Made by a program: the position numbers and the translations under genes. From JBFWIW01 sp050253535 (GTDB lineage: Bacteria; Bacillota; Clostridia; Oscillospirales; Oscillospiraceae), in assembly GCA_050253535.1 (NCBI GenBank), contig JBFWIW010000003.1:1-64000 (forward strand): a stretch of 64,000 nucleotides of DNA, read 5' to 3'. Every line of letters begins with the position of its first letter. The first letter of the stretch is position 1. The notes below the pieces were generated by a model. It had not been told where the DNA came from and searched no databases. It saw only the letters and a program-made list of their open reading frames with translations. This document shows positions 17,974 through 26,203 of this stretch, piece by piece.

Positions 17974-19080
17974 ATGAAAAGAATGATGGGACTAATAGCG
18001 ACCAATTATTCCGACGGCTTATACGGCCCGCTCACACAGGAGCGCCCTGTCGCCTCCCTGCCTTTCGGCGGCCGCTACCGTCTTGTGGATTTTCCTCTCT
18101 CCAACATGGTGAACTCCGGAATACTCACAGTTGGTCTGATAACCCCTTATATGTACCGTTCGCTCATGGACCACGTCGGCGTGGGCAAGGAATGGGCCCT
18201 CTCGCGAAAAATAGGAGGCATGTTCATCCTCCCCGGTTCGATCTACGGGCTTAAGAGCGTGCACGGCAAGTTCCTTCTGCGCGACATCATACAGAACAAG
18301 GCGTATCTCGAGCGCGGGAAACGCGATCTTGTCGTCGTCTCCGGCTGCAACAAGATATTTAATATCGACTTTCGCGCGGTGGCGGAGCAGCACGAGGCCT
18401 CCGGAGCGGACATTACTCTCGTTTATAAAAACAGCTTCCATCCGGATGAAACGCACGAAATGTATCTCGATATCTCCGAGAGCGGCAGAGTCACAGAAAT
18501 AAGAAATGCGTCGGCCGAAGGCGACGGCAACTGCTTCCTCGACGCATTCATCATAAACCTTGAATTGCTGCTGAACTTTATTAGCTGGTATGAGGCCCTC
18601 GGCTATATGGACCTCATGGAGATATTTGAGGAAAACCTCGACAAGGTCAAAATATACAGCTATAAGTTTGACGGATATGTCGGCGCTATAAACGGGCTCA
18701 AGAGCTACATGCGGACGAGCCGGGAACTTTTAAACGAGGAGGTGCGTCAACACCTCTTTCTTCCAGACAGACCGATAAGCACTAAGGTACAGGATTCCGC
18801 GCCGGCAAAATATTTGTGTTCGGCAAAAGTCTCCAATTCTCTTGTATCCACCGGCTGTATAATAGAGGGAACCGTGGAAAACAGCATACTGTCGCGCGGC
18901 GTTGTGGTCAAAAAAGGCGCCATTGTCCGAAACAGCGTCATCTTGCAAAAAAGCGCGATCGGTGCGGGCGCCGTACTCGAAAATGTCGTCTGCGACAAGT
19001 ATGTCACCGTGAAGGACGGCGTCACACTTCTGGGCAGTACCGAAAAGCCCATCGCCATCGGCAAGAAACAGGAGATGTGA
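17974..19080 (+). CDS. glgD: GlgD, non-catalytic/regulatory subunit of glucose-1-phosphate adenylyltransferase
   Basis: Paralogue of GlgC found with it in Firmicutes, where the two form a heteromer of higher activity. The nucleotide-binding loop is degraded: where GlgC has AGGQGSRLGALT, this protein has ATNYSDGLYGPLTQERP, lacking the glycine-rich GxGxRL signature. The rest aligns through SLPFGGRYRLVDFPLSNMV, VVSGCNKIFNID and the C-terminal beta-helix with SILSRGVVVKKGAIVRNSVI. Length 368. GGAGG sits seven bases before the ATG, inside a potential switching hairpin described separately. It is followed closely by glgA. Confidence 0.93.
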   Translation: MKRMMGLIATNYSDGLYGPLTQERPVASLPFGGRYRLVDFPLSNMVNSGILTVGLITPYMYRSLMDHVGVGKEWALSRKIGGMFILPGSIYGLKSVHGKFLLRDIIQNKAYLERGKRDLVVVSGCNKIFNIDFRAVAEQHEASGADITLVYKNSFHPDETHEMYLDISESGRVTEIRNASAEGDGNCFLDAFIINLELLLNFISWYEALGYMDLMEIFEENLDKVKIYSYKFDGYVGAINGLKSYMRTSRELLNEEVRQHLFLPDRPISTKVQDSAPAKYLCSAKVSNSLVSTGCIIEGTVENSILSRGVVVKKGAIVRNSVILQKSAIGAGAVLENVVCDKYVTVKDGVTLLGSTEKPIAIGKKQEM

Positions 19081-19107
19081 TCCTCCTTATAAGAAAGGAG
19101 ACCTCAG

Positions 19108-20571
19108 TTGAAATCAAAACCAAAGATACTTTTCGCCACATTCGAGGCTGAACCGTTTATGAAGACTGGTGGCTTAGGCGATGTCGCCGGCAGCCTGCCA
19201 AAAGCAATTTCCGCATCAGGGGGCAACATACGCGTCATCATGCCCAAATTTTCCGGCATACCGGAAAAATATAAAGTCAGGATGAAACATATAGCAGATT
19301 TTTATCTGAATCTCAGCTGGCGGAAACAATACTGCGGGATAGATATGCTCCGGCATCTGGGCGTAGTTTACTACTTTGTCGACAACATGTACTATTTTGA
19401 CCGCGAGAAACCCTATGGTTATTATGATGACGGCGAGCGTATCGCCTTTTTCTCCCAAGCTGTGCTCCAGTGCATACAGTATCTGCCGGACTTTTTCCCC
19501 GATATTCTGCACTTAAACGACTGGCACACCGCGGCCGCGGCCGCACTTCTCCGCTCCGGCCAATATGCCGATATTCCTGGTTATGACAGGATAAAAACTG
19601 TTTTCACCGTACATAACCTCAAGTTTCAGGGCGTTTTTCCCGAGATCTGCGCCGGCGAGCTCCTTGGCCTTTCGCGTGAAGAGGCCGTATCCCTCGGCCT
19701 GATCTATGGCGACACCGTAAACTATATGCGCGGTGGGCTCTCCATGAGCGACCGACTGACCACCGTCAGTCCCTCCTACGCGGATGAAGTTTGCTCCGAT
19801 TTCTTCGGGGAAAAAGCTCAGGATATCTTCCGGAGCCGGCGCGGGGTGCTCTATGGTATTCTAAACGGCATCGACACAAAAAAATACGACCCCGCGGCAG
19901 ACAAGTCCCTCGCCGTGAAGTACGACGCGAAAACGCTTGAGAACAAAAAACGCAACAAAGAGCTTTTACAGGCGGAGATCGGCCTCTGTGTAAACGGCGA
20001 CACACCTGTAATCGCCCTTATATCCCGCCTCACAGAGCAGAAGGGGCTGGATCTGGTCCTGTGTATTTTGGACGAGCTTCTGGGCGAGGACCTGCAGCTT
20101 GCCGTACTCGGCGTGGGCGATAAAAAGTATGAGGACGAACTCCGCTCCCGAGCTCTCGCGTCGGGCGGGAAGATGTCCGCCATGCTCATGTTCGACGAGG
20201 GGCTTTCGCACAGATTCTATGCCGCGGCGGACATGGTGATGGTTCCGTCGCTCTTTGAGCCGTGCGGACTCTCCCAGATGATGGCCATGCGATACGGCGC
20301 CCTGCCGGTTGTTCGTGAGACCGGGGGACTGCGCGATAGTGTTATCCCCTATAATAAATTCACAGGCGAGGGTACCGGCTTTTCATTTGCAAATTTCAAC
20401 GCGCACGAACTCCTCTTCACGATAAAAGAGGCTCTGCGCATATACAGAGAGGACGGGGAGACTTGGGACGCTCTTGTAAAAAACGCCATGGCCGAGGATT
20501 TTTCTTGGAGCGCTTCGGCTGAAGCATATATGGCGCTCTACCGTGAGCTCCTGGCCCCCGAAGAAAAATAA
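19108..20571 (+). CDS. glgA: Glycogen synthase (ADP-glucose-dependent)
   Basis: GT5 glycosyltransferase adding glucose from ADP-glucose to the growing alpha-1,4 chain. The TTG start is seven bases after AAAGGAG. The ADP-glucose-binding motif MKTGGLGDVAGSLPKAI is at about residues 19-35, and the C-terminal catalytic region ALISRLTEQKGLDLV and PSLFEPCGLSQMMAMRYG is typical. Length 487 is normal. The stop TAA overlaps the ATG of the next gene by one base (TAATG), indicating translational coupling with the debranching fusion. Confidence 0.97.
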   Translation: MKSKPKILFATFEAEPFMKTGGLGDVAGSLPKAISASGGNIRVIMPKFSGIPEKYKVRMKHIADFYLNLSWRKQYCGIDMLRHLGVVYYFVDNMYYFDREKPYGYYDDGERIAFFSQAVLQCIQYLPDFFPDILHLNDWHTAAAAALLRSGQYADIPGYDRIKTVFTVHNLKFQGVFPEICAGELLGLSREEAVSLGLIYGDTVNYMRGGLSMSDRLTTVSPSYADEVCSDFFGEKAQDIFRSRRGVLYGILNGIDTKKYDPAADKSLAVKYDAKTLENKKRNKELLQAEIGLCVNGDTPVIALISRLTEQKGLDLVLCILDELLGEDLQLAVLGVGDKKYEDELRSRALASGGKMSAMLMFDEGLSHRFYAAADMVMVPSLFEPCGLSQMMAMRYGALPVVRETGGLRDSVIPYNKFTGEGTGFSFANFNAHELLFTIKEALRIYREDGETWDALVKNAMAEDFSWSASAEAYMALYRELLAPEEK

Positions 20572-23500
20572 TGTACGCTTTTCACGATTCACACAGCGCC
20601 GCATACCGCCGTCCTTTCGGGGCGGCGGCATGCGGCGCTGAAGTTTTTTTGGCGCTTGACGCGGATGACTGTGCCGTCTCCTGCTCCCTGCGCCTCACCC
20701 CGGACGATGCCGGGGATATGACCGTCCCAATGCGGAAAGAGACCCGTGACGGGGGTGTAAAATTTATTGCATCTGTCAGAATGCCGGATACAGGAACGCT
20801 CGTCTGGTACCATTTCGTCCTCACTGACACGAATGGGAACATCTCATACTATGGAAACAATACCTCCATGCTTGGCGGAGCGGGCGAAAATTGGGATGAA
20901 CATCCCGCCTCATACCAGATAACCGTCTATAAGCCGAGCAAAACACCAGACTGGTATAAAAGCGCAATCGTCTATCAGATATTTCCGGACAGATTTATGA
21001 GGGGCTCCGATTGGGAGGATAGACGAAAAAACGCCGCTCTCGCCTACGGCAAAAACGGCCCCCGCAGGGTATTTCAGGAGGACTGGGACGACACGCCGTT
21101 TTATACAAAAGCGCCTGACGGGCAAATAACGCGCTGGCCGTTTTTCGGCGGCACGCTCGAAGGAATTCGGGAAAAACTCGGCTATCTCAAAAACCTCGGC
21201 GTGAGCGCCGTCTATTTAAATCCCATCTTCAAAGCGGCGAGCAGCCACCGCTATGACACCGGCGACTATACGCAGATAGATCCGGGCCTCGGCGACGAGG
21301 CGGGTTTTCGCGCTTTATGCGCGGAGGCGGGAAAGCTGGGTATAAGGATAATTCTTGACGGTGTGTTTAATCACACCGGCGCGGACAGCGTATACTTCAA
21401 CCGCTACGGGAATTACGGCACCGGCGGCGCGTATCAGGACAAGGACTCGCCCTATGCATCTTGGTACCGCTTTGAGGAGTTTCCGGATAAATATGACTCG
21501 TGGTGGGGGGTTAAAGACCTCCCCAGCGTGTGCGAGGATGCCCCCTCCTACCACGATTTCATTTGCGGCGGTGAAGGCAGCGTCATCCGCCGCTGGCTGC
21601 GAGCGGGCGCTTCCGGCTGGCGGCTGGACGTCGCAGACGAACTGCCCGACAGCTTCATACGAGATATCCGCCGCGCCATGGATGCCGAAAAGCCCGGCTC
21701 CGTCCTTTTGGGCGAAGTGTGGGAGGACGCATCGAACAAGATAAGCTACGGGGAAAAGCGCAGATATTTCATGGGAGAAGAGCTGCATTCTACGATGAAC
21801 TATCCGTTTCGCGACCTCGCCCTCGATTTTATGCTGGGGCGCATCCCAGCCGGCAAGCTCGCAGCACGGCTTATAAATCTTATGGAAAACTACCCGCCTG
21901 AAAACTTCTACGGCGCTTTGAACCTCATTGGGAGCCACGACCGCAGGCGCGTAATGACCGTACTGGGCGATGCCCCCGACAGCCTAACCGACGCTGAGCG
22001 CGAGGGGTACCGTCTGCCTGCCGAAAAGGAAGACCTCGCCCGCCGCCGGCTGAAGATACTCTCACTCCTGCAATTTTCAATACCCGGAGTACCGTGTATT
22101 TACTATGGCGACGAGGCTGGTATGCAGGGTTATGAAGACCCGTATAACCGTGGGCCTTACCCTTGGGGGGGCGAAGACGGCGGCCTATTGTGGCATTACC
22201 GGATGATCGGGGCCCTGCGGCGGGATTATCCGTGCCTCACGGACGGCTCCTTTGAGCCGCTATTCTTTGGAGAGCACGTTTTCGGCTGCCGCCGCGAAAA
22301 GGACGGCGAGGAGATCGTGGTCTTGATTAACCGCGGCATCTTCGAACACGTGGATATCTCGATACCAACGGACAAGGCCTACATCCTTGAGCTATTACAG
22401 TCCCGTGAATATAAGCCGGAAAACGGCGCCGTGAGCCTTTCAATGCTGCCGGTTTCGGCCGTTATGTTCCTTTTCAGAAAAGCTCCGCCGGCTAAGGCGG
22501 AGCTCCCGCGCGCATCCGGCGTGCTTTGCCATGTGACAAGCATACCTTCCAAAGACGGACCAGGTAAATTGGGCGAAAATATCCCCAATTTCCTCCGCTT
22601 TCTCAAAAATTCCGGCCAAAAGCTCTGGCAGGTTCTGCCGCTGTGTCCTGTCGGCATGGGCGACTCGCCATATATGAGCCCGTCGGTCTTCGCGGGAAAC
22701 GAGAGACTTATAGATCCCAAAACCGAGGTTGACATGTCAGGCTTCGACGATTTTTGCAGTAAAAACACCTTTTGGCTGGACGACCATGCGCTCTATACGG
22801 CGCTGCGCGCGAAATACGGCGTGCCTTGGCAAAGATGGCCGGTGAGTGAACGGGATCGTACAGACCTCTCCTCTGCGAGGTCGGAGCTCTCCGATGAAAT
22901 GCTCCGCATTAAAAAAACTCAGTATATTTTTGCAAAGCAGTGGGCGCGCGTTCGGGGGACGGCAAAAGAGCTTGGCATCTCCATAATAGGCGACATACCG
23001 GTTTTTGCCTCGGTGGATTCCGCGGACGTGTGGGCAAACCGCGATCTCTTTATGCTGGACGAAAACGGCGATATAGCCCTTTCCGGCGGCGCCCCTCCCG
23101 ATGGATTTACGCCCGACGGACAGAATTGGAACTGCCCGCTGTATAACTGGGACAAAATGCGCGAAAACGGCTTTTTATGGTGGAAGCGCCGAGTCGAAAC
23201 GGCGCTCCAAAAATTTGATTATATAAGGCTCGACCATTTCCGCGGCTTTTCGGCCTACTACGCTATCCCGGCCGGGAAGAGTGCGAAGGACGGCTTCTGG
23301 ATGAAGAGCCCGGGCATGGCGCTCTTCCGCGCGCTCTCGGATAATCCGCTCCCGATGATTGCGGAGGATCTGGGTATGTTGGACACAGGGGTCTATAACC
23401 TCCTGAAACTCACCGGTTATCCCGGCATGAATGTCTGGCAGTTTTCCGCAGGCGAGATGGCGGCCATGCCGCCGGAGGAGGCTTCAAACCGCGTCTTTTA

Positions 23501-23783
23501 CAGCGGAACCCACGACAACGACACAATCGCGGGCTGGTGCGCGTCCGAATACCCCGGGAGCGACGCAAAGGAAAAGGCGATAGAGATAATCACCGGGCTC
23601 TATAGTTCGCCTGCCCCATGGGTCATCCTGCCTCTGCAGGATATACTGCTTTTGGGCAGCGAGGCACGGATGAACACCCCGGGAACCTGTACAGGCAACT
23701 GGGGCTGGCAGGCGGATTACTCACAATTAACCGATGACACCGCCGACTATTACAGGGTACTTGCGGATAAATACGACAGATAA
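20571..23783 (+). CDS. Fusion: GH13 glycogen debranching/alpha-glycosidase plus GH77 4-alpha-glucanotransferase
   Basis: A 1070-residue two-enzyme protein. Residues ~1-115 look like an accessory beta-sandwich. From IVYQIFPDRF to about residue 640 is a GH13 barrel of the amylopullulanase/cyclomaltodextrinase kind, with DGVFNHTG, nucleophile Asp in GWRLDVADEL, Glu in LLGEVWEDA and GSHDRRR. From about residue 650 a compact MalQ (GH77) follows: DIPVFASVDSADVWANRDLF, GAPPDGFTPDGQNWNCP, catalytic Asp in RLDHFRGFSAYY, IAEDLG and SGTHDNDTIAGW. The MalQ part is shorter (~420 residues) than free-standing enzymes but keeps its catalytic residues. The fusion would trim branches and disproportionate maltooligosaccharides beside GlgP. 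It is the last gene of the cluster; GlgX/MalQ-type fusions are known in Clostridia. Confidence 0.9.
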   Translation: MYAFHDSHSAAYRRPFGAAACGAEVFLALDADDCAVSCSLRLTPDDAGDMTVPMRKETRDGGVKFIASVRMPDTGTLVWYHFVLTDTNGNISYYGNNTSMLGGAGENWDEHPASYQITVYKPSKTPDWYKSAIVYQIFPDRFMRGSDWEDRRKNAALAYGKNGPRRVFQEDWDDTPFYTKAPDGQITRWPFFGGTLEGIREKLGYLKNLGVSAVYLNPIFKAASSHRYDTGDYTQIDPGLGDEAGFRALCAEAGKLGIRIILDGVFNHTGADSVYFNRYGNYGTGGAYQDKDSPYASWYRFEEFPDKYDSWWGVKDLPSVCEDAPSYHDFICGGEGSVIRRWLRAGASGWRLDVADELPDSFIRDIRRAMDAEKPGSVLLGEVWEDASNKISYGEKRRYFMGEELHSTMNYPFRDLALDFMLGRIPAGKLAARLINLMENYPPENFYGALNLIGSHDRRRVMTVLGDAPDSLTDAEREGYRLPAEKEDLARRRLKILSLLQFSIPGVPCIYYGDEAGMQGYEDPYNRGPYPWGGEDGGLLWHYRMIGALRRDYPCLTDGSFEPLFFGEHVFGCRREKDGEEIVVLINRGIFEHVDISIPTDKAYILELLQSREYKPENGAVSLSMLPVSAVMFLFRKAPPAKAELPRASGVLCHVTSIPSKDGPGKLGENIPNFLRFLKNSGQKLWQVLPLCPVGMGDSPYMSPSVFAGNERLIDPKTEVDMSGFDDFCSKNTFWLDDHALYTALRAKYGVPWQRWPVSERDRTDLSSARSELSDEMLRIKKTQYIFAKQWARVRGTAKELGISIIGDIPVFASVDSADVWANRDLFMLDENGDIALSGGAPPDGFTPDGQNWNCPLYNWDKMRENGFLWWKRRVETALQKFDYIRLDHFRGFSAYYAIPAGKSAKDGFWMKSPGMALFRALSDNPLPMIAEDLGMLDTGVYNLLKLTGYPGMNVWQFSAGEMAAMPPEEASNRVFYSGTHDNDTIAGWCASEYPGSDAKEKAIEIITGLYSSPAPWVILPLQDILLLGSEARMNTPGTCTGNWGWQADYSQLTDDTADYYRVLADKYDR

Positions 23784-23835
23784 AAAACGAAAAAAGCGCA
23801 CCGGACTGTATCGTGTCCGGTGCGCTCGTTTTATG
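23784..23835. terminator. Strong bidirectional terminator closing the glycogen cluster
   Basis: Perfect 11-bp stem GCGCACCGGAC (23796-23806) / GTCCGGTGCGC (23815-23825), A-tract on the left and TCGTTTT on the right. It lies between the convergent glgX/malQ fusion and the zinc-ribbon gene, so it can serve both strands. Confidence 0.92.
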
Positions 23836-23838
23836 ACA

Positions 23839-24480
23839 TTATTTTACGCGGACAATGCACTCCGCCGTGGCATCCCCGCAGGTAACCGTGAGCGTCGCGT
23901 CGCCCTTTCCAATGGCCGTCACCTTGCCGGTCTGCAGGACGACGAACACGTTTTCGTCGCTGCTCTCCCATATGACAGGTTCTTCAGCGTCTGCCGGTAC
24001 CGTCACGCATTTGAGTGTAAGCGGCGGGTCTGTGGTCTTTATCGTGAAGTCCACCGTCTCAGAGCCGCCATAAGTTATAGTAACTTTTTCAACCGAAACT
24101 GCGGTATTTGTCTGAGTGGATGTATCTGTATCTGTCTCTGTTCCGGTAACGGTTCCCGTATTGGTGGTGGTATCGCCTTCGACCGAATTAACCCCCTCGC
24201 CTTCAAGGTCCCCGGTGGATGTGATCGTCTGCGTATCGGTTGTGGTGGTAGACGTTACAACGTCTTTGTCCTTGAGCGTACTCATGATAAGTACTATGAC
24301 GGCCGCTATTAGGACGAGGAGAATCAGGACTCCGACAATGAGCTTCCACATGGAATTGTCACCGTCGGCCACTCTCTTTCCGTTTTTTCCCCTGCGCGCG
24401 CCGCAATAAGGGCATCTTCCGCGAAGTCCGGAAAATCGTCTGTCACATCTGCTGCATTTAACTTCGGATATAATCCCCAT
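23839..24480 (-). CDS. Zinc-ribbon, single-pass membrane protein with Ig-like (BIG2-type) domain
   Basis: No specific function recognised. The ATG at 24480 is chosen because AAAGGA lies nine bases upstream; a longer in-frame start has no such site. In order: a zinc ribbon (VKCSRCDRRF... RCPYCGARRG), a membrane helix (WKLIVGVLILLVLIAAVIVL), a Ser/Thr/Asp-rich linker, and a C-terminal domain like bacterial Ig-like group 2 (VIWESSDENVFVVLQTGKV... GDATLTVTCGDA). With the ribbon cytoplasmic, the Ig-like domain would be outside the cell. Length 213. It is a single gene convergent with the glycogen cluster. A wall- or surface-associated role is inference. Confidence 0.75.
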   Translation of the reverse strand: MGIISEVKCSRCDRRFSGLRGRCPYCGARRGKNGKRVADGDNSMWKLIVGVLILLVLIAAVIVLIMSTLKDKDVVTSTTTTDTQTITSTGDLEGEGVNSVEGDTTTNTGTVTGTETDTDTSTQTNTAVSVEKVTITYGGSETVDFTIKTTDPPLTLKCVTVPADAEEPVIWESSDENVFVVLQTGKVTAIGKGDATLTVTCGDATAECIVRVK

Positions 24481-24506
24481 TTTCGAATTCCTTTCACAGC
24501 TTCCAC

Positions 24507-24531
24507 AACACAAACCCGCCGCCGGGCGGGT
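24507..24531 (-). terminator. Possible terminator of pdxST
   Basis: A 7-bp GC stem ACCCGCC/GGCGGGT with a four-base loop (24514-24531), followed on the minus strand by TTGTGTTG. It lies about 100 bases downstream of the pdxT stop. The T-tract is poor. Confidence 0.45.
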
Positions 24532-24628
24532 CGGTAAATTTTTCGTGATACGTATACTTGATAATGGTTACAAAATATTTTACAACACTTCTCACGATTC
24601 GTCAATCAATTTGAAATTTTTTAACATT

Positions 24629-25204
24629 TTAAGCTGCAAAGGCGCGCACTATGTCGAAAAACAACTTATAGACGCTAACATCTCCGCAAAGTTCCGGATG
24701 AAAGGACATTCCCAGCTGGTTTTCATATCTCGCGGCCACGATGTTGCCGTTTACCTCCGCGAGTATCTGGGCATCGGCTGAGACGGATTCGATATAAGGG
24801 GCGCGTATAAAAGTCATGGGGACGACACCCGCGCCCACAAACGGGGCTTCGGCATAGAAGCTGCCGAGCTGACGACCGTATGCGTTGCGCCGTACGGTCA
24901 CAGGCAGTGTGCCGAAGTGTGTTTTCTCATCATTTGAAAGATGTCCGGCGAGTAGTATGAGACCCGCGCAGGTACCAAGGACGGGAAGCCCACCCTGTAT
25001 TTTTTCTTTCATAACGTCGAACATGCCCAGCTCGCGCAAAAGTTTACCCTGTACCGTGCTCTCCCCCCCCGGGAGGATCAGGCCGTCAAACGGTCTTTCA
25101 AGGTCTTTTTTCTGCCGCAGTTCAAAGAAGTCGGCGCCCAGTTTTTTCAGGACGGCCTCATGCTCCGCAAAAGAGCCCTGTACTGCCGAAACAGCTATAG
25201 TCAC
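24629..25204 (-). CDS. pdxT: Pyridoxal 5'-phosphate synthase glutaminase subunit PdxT
   Basis: Supplies ammonia from glutamine to PdxS for vitamin B6 synthesis by the DXP-independent route. The start is GTG at 25204, three bases after the pdxS stop, so the genes are coupled. Class I amidotransferase marks are present: substrate loop PGGESTV, nucleophile Cys in GTCAGLILLA, and the His/Glu pair in SFHPEL. Length 191 is normal. A possible terminator lies downstream. Confidence 0.96.
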   Translation of the reverse strand: MTIAVSAVQGSFAEHEAVLKKLGADFFELRQKKDLERPFDGLILPGGESTVQGKLLRELGMFDVMKEKIQGGLPVLGTCAGLILLAGHLSNDEKTHFGTLPVTVRRNAYGRQLGSFYAEAPFVGAGVVPMTFIRAPYIESVSADAQILAEVNGNIVAARYENQLGMSFHPELCGDVSVYKLFFDIVRAFAA

Positions 25205-25207
25205 GAA

Positions 25208-26083
25208 TCATTTTCCCCTCTCCGCCATGAGAAGGTTTATCTCCTGCTCGTTTATGCCGACCATCGCCTCGCCCAGATCCTCGGACAGCTCCGCAAGAAG
25301 CTTCGCGTCCTTAAAATTGGTAACCGCCTTTACTATCGCCTCGGCCCTCTTCGCGGGGTCTCCGGACTTGAAAATACCGGAGCCTACAAATACGCCCTCT
25401 GCGCCAAGCTGCATCATAAGCGCCGCATCCGCAGGCGTTGCGACGCCTCCCGCCGCAAAATTTACGACAGGCAGCCTGCCGTTTTCGTGAACGTATTTCA
25501 CAAGCTCATATGAGACCTGCAGCTCCTTTGCCGCCTGATACAGCTCGTCCTCCCGCATGGCGGTCAGACGCGCAACCTCTCGGTTCATCATGCGCATATG
25601 GCGCACGGCTTGTATGATATCCCCGGTTCCCGGTTCACCCTTCGTCCTGATCATGGACGCGCCCTCCGCGATTCTCCGCAGTGCCTCGCCCAAATCCTTC
25701 GCCCCGCACACGAACGGTACCGCAAAGGCAGTCTTGTCGATATGATACACATCGTCCGCCGGGGAGAGTACTTCGCTCTCGTCAATATAGTCGATCTCTA
25801 TGGCTTCGAGAATCTGCGCTTCTGTAAAGTGACCTATCCGGCACTTCGCCATAACCGGGATCGAAACCGCCGCCTGTATGCCCTTTATCATCTTAGGGTC
25901 GCTCATGCGCGAGACGCCGCCCGCCGCGCGGATGTCCGCCGGAATCCTCTCCAGTGCCATGACGGCGCAGGCCCCCGCCTCTTCGGCAATTTTCGCCTGT
26001 TCCGGGGTCGTCACGTCCATTATAACGCCGCCCTTCAGCATCTGCGCGAGCTCGCAGTTTAATTCATATCTGGTTTTTTCCAT
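25208..26083 (-). CDS. pdxS: Pyridoxal 5'-phosphate synthase lyase subunit PdxS
   Basis: Builds PLP from ribose-5-phosphate, glyceraldehyde-3-phosphate and ammonia; forms dodecamers decorated with PdxT. The highly conserved sequence is clear: GGVIMDVTTPEQAKIAEEAG, VMALERIPADIRAAGGVSRM, and the lysine-containing segments around MAKCRIGHF and FAAGGVATPADAALMMQLG. Length 291 is normal. GGAAGGA precedes the ATG. It is divergent from a MocR-type gene that likely regulates it. Confidence 0.98.
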   Translation of the reverse strand: MEKTRYELNCELAQMLKGGVIMDVTTPEQAKIAEEAGACAVMALERIPADIRAAGGVSRMSDPKMIKGIQAAVSIPVMAKCRIGHFTEAQILEAIEIDYIDESEVLSPADDVYHIDKTAFAVPFVCGAKDLGEALRRIAEGASMIRTKGEPGTGDIIQAVRHMRMMNREVARLTAMREDELYQAAKELQVSYELVKYVHENGRLPVVNFAAGGVATPADAALMMQLGAEGVFVGSGIFKSGDPAKRAEAIVKAVTNFKDAKLLAELSEDLGEAMVGINEQEINLLMAERGK

Positions 26084-26203
26084 TTACTTTACGTCCTTCC
26101 TGTTTACAAATCTGTGTAAGACGATTATAATCAAATCTGGACATATTAAAATATCCAATATGATAATATTATATATGACCAGATTGCGGAGGTGAAGGCG
26201 CGT
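26084..26203. promoter_or_regulatory. Divergent control region between pdxST and the pdxR-like gene
   Basis: A 120-base AT-rich region holding promoters for both directions. A minus-strand TATAAT is readable at 26129-26124 as a -10 for pdxS, but no consensus -35 is seen at proper distance. In known PdxR systems the regulator binds repeats between its gene and pdxST; I see no unambiguous repeat pair here. Confidence 0.4.
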
